The notes under the pieces are model-generated. The model worked only from the letters and a program-made list of their open reading frames with translations. It did no database searches and was not told the DNA's origin. Shown here one piece after another: positions 16,589 to 26,023 of a DNA stretch of 64,000 nucleotides; the stretch's first letter is position 1, and each line of letters starts with the position of its first letter. Origin of the DNA: Allobosea sp. Root483D1 (lineage in GTDB: Bacteria > Pseudomonadota > Alphaproteobacteria > Rhizobiales > Beijerinckiaceae); contig NZ_LMJW01000011.1 in the NCBI RefSeq assembly GCF_001429505.1, forward strand, positions 96,344 to 160,343, written 5' to 3'. A program made the position numbers and the translations under genes.

Positions 16589-18195
16589 TGGCCGATCCCG
16601 TTCTCTCGATCGAAGGCCTGAAACTCGCTCTGCCGGTGATGGCCGACCGCCCCTACGCGGTCGAGGATGCGACGCTTGCGATCGCCGCGGGCGAGACGCT
16701 CTGCGTCGTCGGCGAATCCGGCTCCGGCAAGTCGATGATTGCCCATGCGGTGATGGGTCTCCTGCCCAGGGCGGTGAAGCCGGTCTCGGGCAGCATCAAG
16801 CTCGCCGGCCGCGACCTGCTGGCGCTGTCGGAAGACGCGATGCAGGACGTGCGCGGCCGAGAGGTCGGCATGATCTTCCAGGAGCCGATGACCTCGCTCA
16901 ACCCGGTCATGCGCGTTGCCGACCAGATCATCGAGACCTTCGAGGCGCATCGGCTGCTGAGCAAGCCGGAGCGCTATGCGCGGGCGCTCGCTCTGCTGAC
17001 CGAGGTTGGTCTACCCGAGCCCGAGCGACTGGCGCGCGCCTATCCGCACGAGCTCTCCGGCGGCCAGCGCCAGCGCGTGATGATCGCGATGGCGCTGGCG
17101 CTCGAACCCAAGCTGCTAATCGCCGACGAGCCGACGACGGCGCTCGATGTCACCACACAGGCGCAGATCCTCAAGCTGCTCGACAATCTCCGCCACAAGC
17201 ACGGCACGGCGGTGCTGTTCATCACCCACGACATGGGCGTCGTCGCCGAGATCGCCGACCGCATCGCCGTGCTGGAGAAGGGCGTGCTGGTCGAGGAGGG
17301 CACCGTCGATCAGGTGCTGGGCTCGCCGCGCCATCCCTATACGCAGAAGCTGCTCGCCGCCGTGCCCTCGCTGACGCCGCCGGAGCGGCCGGCGCTGCCG
17401 GACTCAAAGCCGGTACTCACCGTCGAGAAGCTCGGCAAGGTCTATCGCAAGCGCGCCTTCTTTCGCCCCGGCCGCGAGGTCAGGGCGGCCGATGATGTCA
17501 GCTTCACCCTGGTGCGGGGTGAGACGCTCGGCCTCGTCGGCGAGTCCGGTTCGGGCAAGTCGACGGTCGGGCGCTGCTGCCTGCGCCTGATCGAGCCGGA
17601 TTCGGGCCGCATCATGCTTGGCGATCTCGCCATCACCGACCTCAGCGTCGCGGCGCTGCGCCCGCATCGCAAGCGCATCCAGATGGTCTTCCAGGATCCG
17701 TTCGCCTCGCTCAATCCGCGCCAGACCGTCGGCCGGATCATCTCGGACGGCCCGGTCGCGCATGGCGTGTCGCGCAAGGACGCGCTGGCACGGGCGAAGG
17801 AACTGCTCGAACTGGTCGGCCTCTCGGCCAATGCGATCGACCGCTATCCGCATGAATTCTCCGGCGGCCAGCGCCAGCGTATCGGCATCGCCCGCGCGCT
17901 TGCGCTCGAACCCGATGTGCTGGTCGCGGACGAGGCGGTTTCGGCGCTCGACGTCTCCGTGCAGGCGCAGATCCTGACGCTGATCAAGGATATCCAGCAG
18001 CGGCTCGGCCTCGCCATCCTGTTCGTCACCCATGACCTGCGTGTCGCCGCGCAGATCTGCGACAAGATCGCGGTGATGCAGCGCGGCAAGATCGTCGAGA
18101 GCGGCCCGACTGCGGCGCTCTTTGCCGCCCCCCAGCACGAGTATACCCGCCAATTGCTCGCCGCCGTCCCGGGCGGGGAGCGGTTCGGGCGGTGA
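16588..18195 (+). CDS. Fused dipeptide ABC transporter ATPase (DppD-DppF in one chain)
   Basis: 535 residues from ATG 16588 (a GTG lies one codon earlier). Two complete ABC cassettes: Walker [10 protein letters not shown] at about 42-50, signature LSGGQRQRV near 155, Walker [13 protein letters not shown]; then a second Walker [10 protein letters not shown] near 318, signature FSGGQRQRI near 428 and [12 protein letters not shown]. Separate DppD and DppF genes are usual; fused forms are common in alphaproteobacteria. It may also energise the ATPase-less importer at 3454-6918; that is inference. Confidence 0.92.
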   Translation: MADPVLSIEGLKLALPVMADRPYAVEDATLAIAAGETLCVVGESGSGKSMIAHAVMGLLPRAVKPVSGSIKLAGRDLLALSEDAMQDVRGREVGMIFQEPMTSLNPVMRVADQIIETFEAHRLLSKPERYARALALLTEVGLPEPERLARAYPHELSGGQRQRVMIAMALALEPKLLIADEPTTALDVTTQAQILKLLDNLRHKHGTAVLFITHDMGVVAEIADRIAVLEKGVLVEEGTVDQVLGSPRHPYTQKLLAAVPSLTPPERPALPDSKPVLTVEKLGKVYRKRAFFRPGREVRAADDVSFTLVRGETLGLVGESGSGKSTVGRCCLRLIEPDSGRIMLGDLAITDLSVAALRPHRKRIQMVFQDPFASLNPRQTVGRIISDGPVAHGVSRKDALARAKELLELVGLSANAIDRYPHEFSGGQRQRIGIARALALEPDVLVADEAVSALDVSVQAQILTLIKDIQQRLGLAILFVTHDLRVAAQICDKIAVMQRGKIVESGPTAALFAAPQHEYTRQLLAAVPGGERFGR

Positions 18196-18202
18196 GCCCA
18201 TG

Positions 18203-18293
18203 CGTCATTCTCGGGCGCAGCGTAGCGGAGACCCGAGAATCTCGTGACCAGATAGCTGGTTTCCGAGATGGTCGGGTCAAGCCCGACCATGAC
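18203..18293. repeat. Mosaic intergenic hairpin repeat, copy 2 (inverted)
   Basis: ATTCTCGGG (18207-18215) pairs with 18232-18240 and ATGGTCGGG (18268-18276) pairs with 18282-18290, with a small ACCA/TGGT stem (18247-18260) between. It is the reverse-complement arrangement of the element at 14691-14763, with a few compensating changes. It lies between the ATPase gene and the M20 peptidase gene. Confidence 0.65.
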
Positions 18294-18334
18294 GAGCTAG
18301 CCAAACGCTTGCCTATGTATCGGAGACCCCAGCC

Positions 18335-19624
18335 ATGCCGCTCGACCTCGCCTTGCGCGACCGTATCCTCGCCTCCGTCGAGGCGGGCTTTGCCGAGCAG
18401 ATCGCCTTCACCCAGGAGATGATCCGCTTCCCCTCGACGCGCGGCGACGAGCACACCGTCCAGGACTTCGTCTTCCGGGCCCTCAAAGCGCGCGGCTTCA
18501 CCTTGGACCGCTTCGCCATGGACCGTGAGGCGATCGGCCGCCATCCCGGCGGTGCGCCGTTCTCGGATACCCATTCCGAGGCGCCGATCGTCGTCGGCAT
18601 CCATCATCCGCGCGAGGAGAAGGGCCGCTCGCTGATCCTGCAGGCCCATGTCGACGTGGTGCCGACCGGTCCGGCCGAGCTCTGGACGCACCCGCCCTTC
18701 GATCCCGTCATTGACGGCGACTGGCTCTATGGTCGCGGCGGCGCCGACATGAAGGCCGGCGGTGCCGCCAATCTTTTCTGCCTCGACGCGCTCCGGCGCA
18801 TCGGCCTGCAGCCGGCGGCGACCGTCTATGTCCAGTCGGTCGTCGAGGAGGAATCGACCGGCAACGGCGCGCTGATGACGCATCTACGCGGCTACGAGGC
18901 CGATGCAGTGCTGATCCCCGAACCCGAGGAGGAGATGCTGGTCCGCGCCAACACCGGCGTGCTCTGGTTCCAGCTCGAGGTTCGCGGCGTGCCGGTGCAT
19001 GTCCGCGAGATGGCGGGTGGGGCGAACGCGATCGACGCGGCCTATCGCGTCATCGGCGCCCTGCGCGAGGTCGAGGCGGCGCTGAACCGCGAGAAGATCG
19101 GCCGGCCGCATTTCGAGGATGTCGCCCACCCGATCAACCTCAACATCGGCAAGATCGAAGGCGGCGACTGGGCCTCGTCGGTGCCGTGCTGGTGCAAGGT
19201 CGACTGCCGCATCGGACTCTATCCCGGCATGTCCGCCGACGAACTCGCCAAGCGCATCGAGGCCAAAGTGCTCGCCTTCGCGCGCACCGACAATTTCCTC
19301 TCGAACAATCCGCCCAAGGTCGTCTTCAACGGCTTCTGGTCGGAAGGCTATGTCCTCGAGCCCGGCAGCGAGGCCGAGGCCGTGCTCGGCCGTGCCCATC
19401 AGGGCGCAACCGGCAAGACGCTGAAGAGCTTCATGACCCCCGGCTATCTCGATACCCGCGTCTACGCGCTCTACGACAAGGTGCCGGCGCTCTGCTACGG
19501 GCCGATCTCGGAGAACATCCACGCCTTCGACGAGCGCGTCAGCCTGGCGTCGCTGAAGCGCATCACCGGCACCATGGCGCTCTTCGTCGCCGAATGGTGC
19601 GGCGTTGAGCCGGTCGCGGGCTGA
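18335..19624 (+). CDS. M20 family peptidase/deacylase (ArgE/DapE type)
   Basis: 429 residues with GGAG about 10 bases before the ATG. Zinc-site features: LILQAHVDVVPTG (HxD), YGRGGADMKAGGAAN (bridging Asp), VVEEESTGNGAL (catalytic Glu-Glu), followed by the dimerisation lid. Members remove N-acyl groups or cleave dipeptides in the cytoplasm. Position directly after the dipeptide-type ABC genes suggests it processes the imported ligand. It is also the only M20 candidate that could supply an N-acetylcysteine deacetylase step to the organosulfur block, but that link is speculative. Confidence 0.88.
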   Translation: MPLDLALRDRILASVEAGFAEQIAFTQEMIRFPSTRGDEHTVQDFVFRALKARGFTLDRFAMDREAIGRHPGGAPFSDTHSEAPIVVGIHHPREEKGRSLILQAHVDVVPTGPAELWTHPPFDPVIDGDWLYGRGGADMKAGGAANLFCLDALRRIGLQPAATVYVQSVVEEESTGNGALMTHLRGYEADAVLIPEPEEEMLVRANTGVLWFQLEVRGVPVHVREMAGGANAIDAAYRVIGALREVEAALNREKIGRPHFEDVAHPINLNIGKIEGGDWASSVPCWCKVDCRIGLYPGMSADELAKRIEAKVLAFARTDNFLSNNPPKVVFNGFWSEGYVLEPGSEAEAVLGRAHQGATGKTLKSFMTPGYLDTRVYALYDKVPALCYGPISENIHAFDERVSLASLKRITGTMALFVAEWCGVEPVAG

Positions 19625-19633
19625 ATGAGGTAG

Positions 19634-19662
19634 GCTGGATGCACGCCTGTCGTGCATCCAGC
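19634..19662 (+). terminator. Terminator hairpin after M20 gene
   Basis: GCTGGATGCACG (19634-19645) pairs perfectly with CGTGCATCCAGC (19651-19662), a 12-bp stem and 5-base loop, 10 bases after the M20 stop. Only a short TT follows, but the position at an operon end supports termination. Confidence 0.6.
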
Positions 19663-19714
19663 TTCCGTCGAAATGGCATGACGCCGCCAACGCATCCTCC
19701 CGCATAGTCTGTTC

Positions 19715-20599
19715 ATGCCGTCCGCTCCCGCCCGCTCGCTCCTGCTCGTCCCGCTGCTCGGGCTGCTCTGGGGTTTCAACTGGCCGGCGGTCCGGATCTC
19801 GCTGACCGAGATCGCGCCCTGGACCCTGCGGGCCGGCGGTATGACCTTTGCCGGCCTCGCGCTGGTCGCGGTGGCGCTGGCGCGCGGCGTCAGCCTCAAG
19901 GTGCCCGCGGCGCATTGGCCGAGGCTGATCGTCGCCGGCATCCTCTCGATCGCCGCCTTCAACATCCTGCTCGCCTTCGCCCAATTGATGGCGCCGACCT
20001 CACGCGCCGCGATCCTGACCTTCACCATGCCGGTCTGGGCGACGCTGATGGCCTGGCCGGTGCTGGGCGAACGCTTCGATCGGCCAAGGCTGATGGGATT
20101 GGGGCTCGGCATCGCCGGACTGCTCTGCCTCGGGCTGCCGCTGATCCAGGCTGGGCAATTCTCGCCGGGGCTTGCCCTGGCATTGCTCGCCAGCCTGAGC
20201 TGGGCGCTTGGCACCATCGTCACCAAGCGCTGGCCGGTCGCGGCGCCGACGCTGACGATCGCCGCCTGGCAATTGCTGATCGGCGGCGCGGCGGCGGGCA
20301 TCGGCATGCTGATCTTCGAAGGTGTTCCCGTGCCGAAGGCCCTGTCTGCGCCAGTTACAGCCGCGCTCGCTTTCCATATCCTCGGCGCGCAGGCGCTCGC
20401 CTATTTCCTCTGGTTCACCGTGATTGCACGGCTGCCGGCCGGGATCGCCAGCCTCGGCACCTTGATGGTTCCGGCTGTCGGAGCGTTGGGTTCGGTGCTC
20501 CTGCTCGGCGAGCGTCCGGCGGTGAGCGACTGGCTCGGGCTGGTGCTGGTCGTCGCAGCTTCGGGTGCGATCCTGGTCTCGCCCAAGTCGGCGCGCTGA
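19715..20599 (+). CDS. EamA/DMT family transporter
   Basis: 294 residues with about ten hydrophobic segments arranged as two repeated EamA halves. Typical phrases: PLLGLLWGFNWPAVRISLTEIAPWTLRAGG at the start of half one and [19 protein letters not shown] at the start of half two, ending LLGERPAVSDWLGLVLVVAASG. DMT members mostly export amino acids or metabolites. No operon partner; follows a terminator and precedes the kinase gene. Confidence 0.9.
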   Translation: MPSAPARSLLLVPLLGLLWGFNWPAVRISLTEIAPWTLRAGGMTFAGLALVAVALARGVSLKVPAAHWPRLIVAGILSIAAFNILLAFAQLMAPTSRAAILTFTMPVWATLMAWPVLGERFDRPRLMGLGLGIAGLLCLGLPLIQAGQFSPGLALALLASLSWALGTIVTKRWPVAAPTLTIAAWQLLIGGAAAGIGMLIFEGVPVPKALSAPVTAALAFHILGAQALAYFLWFTVIARLPAGIASLGTLMVPAVGALGSVLLLGERPAVSDWLGLVLVVAASGAILVSPKSAR

Positions 20600-20666
20600 C
20601 CTTGCGTCAATTTTTCTTTGTCCCACCGGGAACCTTTTGTGCAATGCCGCGTTCAGCGCGTTCGAC

Positions 20667-22643
20667 ATGTCACATGCCAAGGTTCCAAACGTGCTTCAGA
20701 TTGCGGAAGGTCCGGTGACCGCCGAGCGTTACCGGCTGCTGGTGGAGTCCGTCACGGACTACGCAATCTACATGCTCGATCCGCAGGGAACGGTGATCAG
20801 CTGGAACTCCGGAGCCCGGCGCTTCAAGGGCTATGAGGATCACGAGATCATCGGCCAGTCCTTCTCTCGTTTCTACACGGAGGAGGATCGCGCCGCCGGC
20901 GTGCCGGAACGTGCCCTGCGCGTGGCCGCGGAAGAGGGCCGTTTCGAGAAGGAAGGCTGGCGCGTCCGCAAGGACGGCACCCGCTTCTGGGCCCATGTCG
21001 TCATCGATCCGATCCTCAACCCGGGAACCGGCCGTGTGCTCGGCTACGCCAAGGTCACGCGCGACCTGACCGAGCGGCGCGAGGCCGAGCAGGCGCTACG
21101 GCGCAGCGAGGAGCGTTTCCGCCTGCTGGTCCAGGGCGTCACCGACTATGCGATCTACATGATCGATCGCGACGGCATGGTCACGAACTGGAATGCCGGG
21201 GCGCAGCGGATCAAGGGCTATTGCCCCGACGAGATCGTCGGCCGGCATTTCTCGCTATTCTATCGCCCGGAGGACCGGGCCAGCGGAGAGCCCGAGCGCG
21301 CCTTGCAGACGGCCATCGACAAGGGCAGCTTCGAGAAGGAGGGCTGGCGCCTGCGCAAGAACGGCGAAGCGTTCTGGGCGCATGTCGTGATGGACCCGAT
21401 CCGCGACGACGCCGGCGAGATCATCGGCTTCGCCAAGATCACCCGCGATCTGACCGACCGCCGCAAGGTGGAGGCCGAGCTCGACACGGCGCGCGAGGCG
21501 CTGTTCCAGTCGCAAAAGATCGAGGCGCTGGGCCAGCTCACCGGCGGCGTTGCGCACGACTTCAACAATCTGCTCACTGCCGTCATGGGCAGCCTCGAAC
21601 TGGTCCGCCGCCAGATCAGCGACGAGCGCCAGCTCGGCCTGATCGACAATGCGATCAAGGGGGCGAGCCGGGGGATCTCCCTGACGCAGCGCATGCTCTC
21701 CTTCGCCCGCAAGCAGGAGCTCGAGCTGCAGCCCGTGGCGGTCGACGTGCTTGTCGCCGGGATGGGCGATCTGCTCCAGCGCTCGCTGGGACCGCTGACC
21801 CGGATCGAGACCGATTTTCCCGCCGATCTCGCAATGGCCACGGCCGATCCGAACCAGCTCGAGACAGCCTTGCTCAATCTCGCGGTCAACGCGCGCGATG
21901 CCATGCCGGAAGGCGGTGCGCTGCGCATCGGCGCCAGCAATGAACATGTCGGCGGTGGGCACCGCACCGGCTTGCCGGCGGGGGACTATGTCCGCCTTTC
22001 GGTGGCCGACACCGGGAGCGGGATGGACGCCAAAACGCTCGCCCAGGCGACCGAGCCCTTCTTCACCACCAAGGGCATCGGCAAGGGGACGGGGCTGGGC
22101 CTCTCGATGGTGCATGGCATGGCTGAGCAGCTTGGCGGCCGGCTCCTGCTCGACAGTCGCCCAGGACAGGGCACGACGGTGGAGATCTGGTTGTCGGCTT
22201 CTACCGCGGCAGCCATTGCGGCCGAGCCTGTCCGACTGCCCGCGGGGGACAAGGTCGAAGCTGCGGCAGCGCGCCCGCTCACCGTGCTTGCGGTCGACGA
22301 CGACGCGCTCGTGCTGATGAACACCACCGCATTGCTGGAGGATCTCGGTCACAGGGTCATCGAGGCCAACTCGGGACGCGAAGCGCTGTCCGCGCTGGAG
22401 AGCAACGAGATCGATTTGCTGATCACCGACCATGCCATGCCGCAGATGACCGGTGCGCAATTGATCGCGGTGGTTACCGAACGCTGGCCGGCCCTGCCGA
22501 TCATCCTCGCCACCGGCTATGCCGACCTGCCCGCAGGCGCTGGAGCCGGCGTGCTGCGCCTAAGCAAGCCGTTCTGGCAGGCCGATCTGCAAAAGGCGGT
22601 TGCCGGGGCGATGGCCCGACGCACCACGGCGGCGGCGGCCTGA
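20667..22643 (+). CDS. Cytosolic hybrid histidine kinase: PAS-PAS-HisKA-HATPase-receiver
   Basis: 658 residues from ATG 20667; an upstream in-frame start would overlap the EamA gene. No membrane segment or signal peptide. Two PAS domains (about 15-130 and 140-255) are clear duplicates sharing VTDYAIYM, FKGY/IKGY, GxxFSxFY, PERAL and FEKEGWR. Phospho-acceptor His297 is in GGVAHDFNNLL, followed by the N box, DTGSGM and GKGTGLGLSMVHG ATP-binding motifs. The C-terminal receiver has VDDD and the acceptor Asp588 in ITDHAMP. No PAS cysteine of the LOV type (NCRFL) is present. No adjacent response regulator. Confidence 0.9.
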   Translation: MSHAKVPNVLQIAEGPVTAERYRLLVESVTDYAIYMLDPQGTVISWNSGARRFKGYEDHEIIGQSFSRFYTEEDRAAGVPERALRVAAEEGRFEKEGWRVRKDGTRFWAHVVIDPILNPGTGRVLGYAKVTRDLTERREAEQALRRSEERFRLLVQGVTDYAIYMIDRDGMVTNWNAGAQRIKGYCPDEIVGRHFSLFYRPEDRASGEPERALQTAIDKGSFEKEGWRLRKNGEAFWAHVVMDPIRDDAGEIIGFAKITRDLTDRRKVEAELDTAREALFQSQKIEALGQLTGGVAHDFNNLLTAVMGSLELVRRQISDERQLGLIDNAIKGASRGISLTQRMLSFARKQELELQPVAVDVLVAGMGDLLQRSLGPLTRIETDFPADLAMATADPNQLETALLNLAVNARDAMPEGGALRIGASNEHVGGGHRTGLPAGDYVRLSVADTGSGMDAKTLAQATEPFFTTKGIGKGTGLGLSMVHGMAEQLGGRLLLDSRPGQGTTVEIWLSASTAAAIAAEPVRLPAGDKVEAAAARPLTVLAVDDDALVLMNTTALLEDLGHRVIEANSGREALSALESNEIDLLITDHAMPQMTGAQLIAVVTERWPALPIILATGYADLPAGAGAGVLRLSKPFWQADLQKAVAGAMARRTTAAAA

Positions 22644-22646
22644 GGC

Positions 22647-23681
22647 TTATCCCGACTTTCCGTATTTGTTGGGCGGTGGCGCTGCTGAGGCGCGTTCGAT
22701 GAGCCGCGTCGGCAGCACGAGGTCGCGGTGGCCGGCGCGCCCTGATAGCTGTTCGATCAGCAGTGCCATCGCGGCCTGGCCGATCTCGCGGCGCGGCTGG
22801 TGCACGGTGGTGAGCTGCGGCTCGACCGCTTCCGCCAACACGATATCGTCGAAGCCGACGACCGAGACGTCATCAGGAACGTTGCGGCCGCGGGCGCGAA
22901 GCTCGCCCATCGCGCCGACCGCCATCTGGTCGCTTGCGGCGAAGACGGCAGTATAGTCGACGCCTCGCTCATCCAGTGTACGGACCGCGGCGCGGCCGGC
23001 TGCGAGGCCGAAATCGCCTTCGACGATGAGATCAGGATCGGCTGCGATGCCGGCATCGGCGAGGCCGGCGAGATAGCCGTCGCGACGGTCGAGGCTCATT
23101 GGATCGGGCATCGGTCCGGCGATATGGGCAATGCGGCGATGGCCGAGCTTGGCGAGATGAGCGACCGCGGCGCGTGCTGCTGCGTGGTTGTCGACCTTGA
23201 CCGTCGGCAGGTTCAGCCCCGGCAGCATCTCCAGCGCAACCACGATGGGTGGCAGGCGGGTGCGTTCGGCGAGCGCCGCGGGAAAGCGGCCGACCATCAG
23301 GATCAGCCCGTCGGCATGGCGTTCCCTGACCATGTCGACATAGCGCAGGATGCGCTCGTCATCGTCGCGGGCATCGCCCATCAGCACCTTGTAGCCGGCA
23401 TCGATCGCCGCCTCTTCGACGCCCTTGTAGATCTCAAGATAGAACGGATTGCTGATGTCGCGCACCAAGAGGATCACGGTGCGCGTCGCCTGGAGGCGGA
23501 GATTGCGGGCCTGGGCGTTGGGGACGAAGCCGGTCGCCTTCACGGCCTCCAGCACGCGCTGGCGGGTGCGCGCCTTGACCTTGTCCGGTTGCGCCAGCGT
23601 GCGCGACACCGTTGCCGTCGAGACACCGGCGAGGCGCGCGACTTCGGCGATGGTCGGAGCGGCTATGGGTGCGTCTTGCAA
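22647..23681 (-). CDS. LacI family transcriptional repressor of the sugar operon
   Basis: About 344 residues. LacI helix-turn-helix TIAEVARLAGVSTATVSRTLAQPDKVKARTRQRVLEAVKATGFVPN begins about 10 residues after the TTG at 23681; another in-frame TTG is at 23747 and no ATG is available, so the start is uncertain. The sugar-binding core follows (ILLVRDISNPFYLEIYKGVEEAA, FPAALAER, VSVVGFDDI). Last gene of the minus-strand sugar transport operon and convergent with the kinase gene 3 bases away. Expected to bind the operator at 29507-29520. Confidence 0.88.
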   Translation of the reverse strand: MQDAPIAAPTIAEVARLAGVSTATVSRTLAQPDKVKARTRQRVLEAVKATGFVPNAQARNLRLQATRTVILLVRDISNPFYLEIYKGVEEAAIDAGYKVLMGDARDDDERILRYVDMVRERHADGLILMVGRFPAALAERTRLPPIVVALEMLPGLNLPTVKVDNHAAARAAVAHLAKLGHRRIAHIAGPMPDPMSLDRRDGYLAGLADAGIAADPDLIVEGDFGLAAGRAAVRTLDERGVDYTAVFAASDQMAVGAMGELRARGRNVPDDVSVVGFDDIVLAEAVEPQLTTVHQPRREIGQAAMALLIEQLSGRAGHRDLVLPTRLIERASAAPPPNKYGKSG

Positions 23682-23769
23682 GGCCAATGATCTGGGAAAA
23701 GCGACTGCGAATCGGCAGGAGGAGGCAGGACGCCCATCATGCCGCAATCGCTGCCGGTAGGGCAGGGGT

Positions 23770-23794
23770 GGGCGCCCGTATCATCCGGGCGCCC
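23770..23794 (-). terminator. Hairpin between sugar-binding protein gene and lacI-like gene
   Basis: GGGCGCCCG (23770-23778) pairs perfectly with CGGGCGCCC (23786-23794) around a 7-base loop, 37 bases after the binding-protein stop on the minus strand. Likely reduces read-through into the regulator gene. Confidence 0.5.
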
Positions 23795-23830
23795 GGCGTC
23801 GTCGTTACATTGCCGGGTTACTTGGCCGCG

Positions 23831-24955
23831 TTACTTGCCGCCCCAGCGGGCCGGATAGTTCGTCATCTGCTCGCAGCCGCAGAGCGCGTAGTGCAGCGGC
23901 GGCATCTTGTCGTTGATGTATTTGTCGAGGTTTTCGGCCGTGATCGCCGGCTGCGGCAGCTTCCAGGTCGGGCCCACGACCGGCTCGCCCTTGAGGATGC
24001 GGATCGCCGCGATCACCGGGGTGCGCCACTGATAGGTCGGATAGGTCGGCGCGATCGCGGTGAGCTTGTTCTTCTTCCACTTCTGCAGGAAGTCCTGCTG
24101 GTCCTCGCCATTGATCACCGGAAAGGGCTTGCCGGCATCCTCGAAGGCTTCGAGCGCCGCGACCGCGGTCGCACCGGCATCCATCCAGACGCCGTCGATC
24201 TTGCCGAAGCGGTTGAGATAATCCTCGACGATCGCCTTGGTCTTGGCGTTGTCACCATTGGTGAACTCGGCGCCGACGACCTTGATGCCCTTCTCCTTGA
24301 AGATGCGCTCGGCTGCCGCCCAGCGGTTCTCCAGCACATCGACACCCGGCAGGATGCGCAGCGCCAGCACCGCGCCGCCGGCCGGAATCTTCTCGGCGAT
24401 GAAGCTCGCGCCCTGGATGCCGAAGCCATAGCCGCCGATCGGATTGATGAAGGTGACCGGTGCCTTGCTGTCGACGCCGCGGTCGAAGACCACGACGGGC
24501 AGCTTCTTCGCGGCCGCTTCGACCGCCGGGGTCAGTGCCGCCGTGGTGTTCGGCGAGACGATCAGCGCGTCGCACTGTCCGCTGTTGACGAAGGCGTTGA
24601 TGTCCGAGATCTGCTTGTCGTCCTTGCCCTCGGCATCGGCATGGGTGAACGAGGCGATGTCGGCCTTGTTGGCGTCGACCTCGGCCTGCATGTTGGTGAA
24701 GCCGACGACGCGCCAGGGATTGTTCACGCCGGCATTGGAGAAGCAGAGCTTGTAGGGGCCCGGCTTCTTGTACTTGGCGGTGTCGACCTTCTCGCCGCCG
24801 AGATTCTGCTCCCAAGGCTTGCCCTCCGGTCCCTGCGGCGCGACCGTGAGCAGGGCCTTCTGCCGCTCGAACTCGGCGGGATCGTTGAAGTTCTGCGCCA
24901 GCGCGCCGCTCGACAGGCCTGCCAGCAGTGCGGCCAAAGCAATATGCGTCTTCAT
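23831..24955 (-). CDS. Sugar ABC transporter periplasmic binding protein (RbsB-like)
   Basis: 374 residues from ATG 24955 with GGAGGTGA just upstream, an almost ideal ribosome site. Signal peptide MKTHIALAALLAGLSSGALAQ. Type I periplasmic fold: YKLCFSNAGVNNPWRVVGFTNMQAEV, SGQCDALIVSPNTTAALTPAVEAA, PVVVFDRGV, DGVWMDAGATAVAALEAFEDAG. Two cysteines close to the C-terminus (LCGCEQM) are unusual for RbsB. Sugar unknown. Encoded downstream of its permeases, against the commoner order. Confidence 0.88.
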   Translation of the reverse strand: MKTHIALAALLAGLSSGALAQNFNDPAEFERQKALLTVAPQGPEGKPWEQNLGGEKVDTAKYKKPGPYKLCFSNAGVNNPWRVVGFTNMQAEVDANKADIASFTHADAEGKDDKQISDINAFVNSGQCDALIVSPNTTAALTPAVEAAAKKLPVVVFDRGVDSKAPVTFINPIGGYGFGIQGASFIAEKIPAGGAVLALRILPGVDVLENRWAAAERIFKEKGIKVVGAEFTNGDNAKTKAIVEDYLNRFGKIDGVWMDAGATAVAALEAFEDAGKPFPVINGEDQQDFLQKWKKNKLTAIAPTYPTYQWRTPVIAAIRILKGEPVVGPTWKLPQPAITAENLDKYINDKMPPLHYALCGCEQMTNYPARWGGK

Positions 24956-25039
24956 CGTCACCTCCCTCTTTGTCGCACCGCCTTGCCGGCGGCCTTTGGC
25001 GGAGCGCGTGGGATCACGTAGCTCCGAAAACTCTCAGTC

Positions 25040-26023
25040 TCAGGCGCGCCTCATGCGCCAGGCGCTCGACGCCACCGCGGCGATCAGGATCAGGCCCTGC
25101 ACGGTCTCGCGCAGCGGCTGCGGCAGGCCCATCAGGTTGAGCAGCGTGAACAGGGCGAACAGGCTGAGCGCGCCGGCGACGGCGCCAGTCACGCTGGCGC
25201 GCCCGCCCAGCAATTGCGCCCCGCCGATGACGCAGGCGGCGATCGCCTGTAGCTCGAGCCCCTGTCCGACCGCGGTCGAAACCCCGGCGAAGCCGCCGAG
25301 CAGGATGCCCGCGGTCACCGCCGACAATGCCGAGATGATGAAGACCAGCACGCGCGTCGTGCCGACCGGCACGCCGGAAAGCTCCGCCGCGCGCGGATTG
25401 TCGCCGACCGCCAGCACCTGCCGGCCGAAGACCGTCGCGTGCAGCAGCCAGGCGGCGAGCCCGACGAAGACGATGAGGATGATCACCGAGAGCGGCATGA
25501 TCCCGGTCAACGGGACGTCGCGATAGACCAGGCGGCCGAGCGCCCGGAAGTTCTCCGGCAGATAGCCGCGCGGCGCCCCGCCCGACCACATCAGCGCCGC
25601 GCCGTTGAGCGAGAGCAGCATGCCGAGCGTGGCGATGATCGAGGGCACCTTGAGCAGGGTGACGACGAGCCCGTTCACCAGCCCGACGCCGAGGCCGATC
25701 AGATAGAGCACGCCGATCGTCCACCAGGTGTTGTCGGGATTGCCGCCGGCAAGCATCGAGCCGCCGAGCACGGTCAGCGTCACCAGCGAACCCATCGACA
25801 GGTCGAAGCCGCCGCCGGCGATGACGAAGAGCTGGCCGCAGGCGAGGATGATCAGCGGTGCGGCCCGGCGCAGGAAGTTGAGGAAGCCCTCGACCTCGAA
25901 ATAGCTCGGCTGCAGCACCGCGATCGTGCCGTAGAGCACGAGGAAGACGGCAACGCCGACATTGACGCCGCGGGCGAAGCGCAGCGCTGCCGACGGTCCG
26001 GACTGGGCGGCTGCGGCGCTCAT
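25040..26023 (-). CDS. Sugar ABC transporter permease (RbsC-like)
   Basis: 327 residues with 8-10 hydrophobic helices and the BPD_transp_2 signatures GGGFDLSMGSLVTLTVLGGSML and GVPVGTTRVLVFIISALSAVTAGILLGGFAGV. Forms a likely heterodimer with the permease encoded just upstream (4-base overlap). Followed by an 84-base gap before the binding-protein gene. Confidence 0.9.
   Translation of the reverse strand: MSAAAAQSGPSAALRFARGVNVGVAVFLVLYGTIAVLQPSYFEVEGFLNFLRRAAPLIILACGQLFVIAGGGFDLSMGSLVTLTVLGGSMLAGGNPDNTWWTIGVLYLIGLGVGLVNGLVVTLLKVPSIIATLGMLLSLNGAALMWSGGAPRGYLPENFRALGRLVYRDVPLTGIMPLSVIILIVFVGLAAWLLHATVFGRQVLAVGDNPRAAELSGVPVGTTRVLVFIISALSAVTAGILLGGFAGVSTAVGQGLELQAIAACVIGGAQLLGGRASVTGAVAGALSLFALFTLLNLMGLPQPLRETVQGLILIAAVASSAWRMRRA

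Noticed and set aside
20667..22643. LOV photoreceptor kinase
   Set aside because: The PAS domains lack the flavin-binding cysteine motif NCRFLQ.
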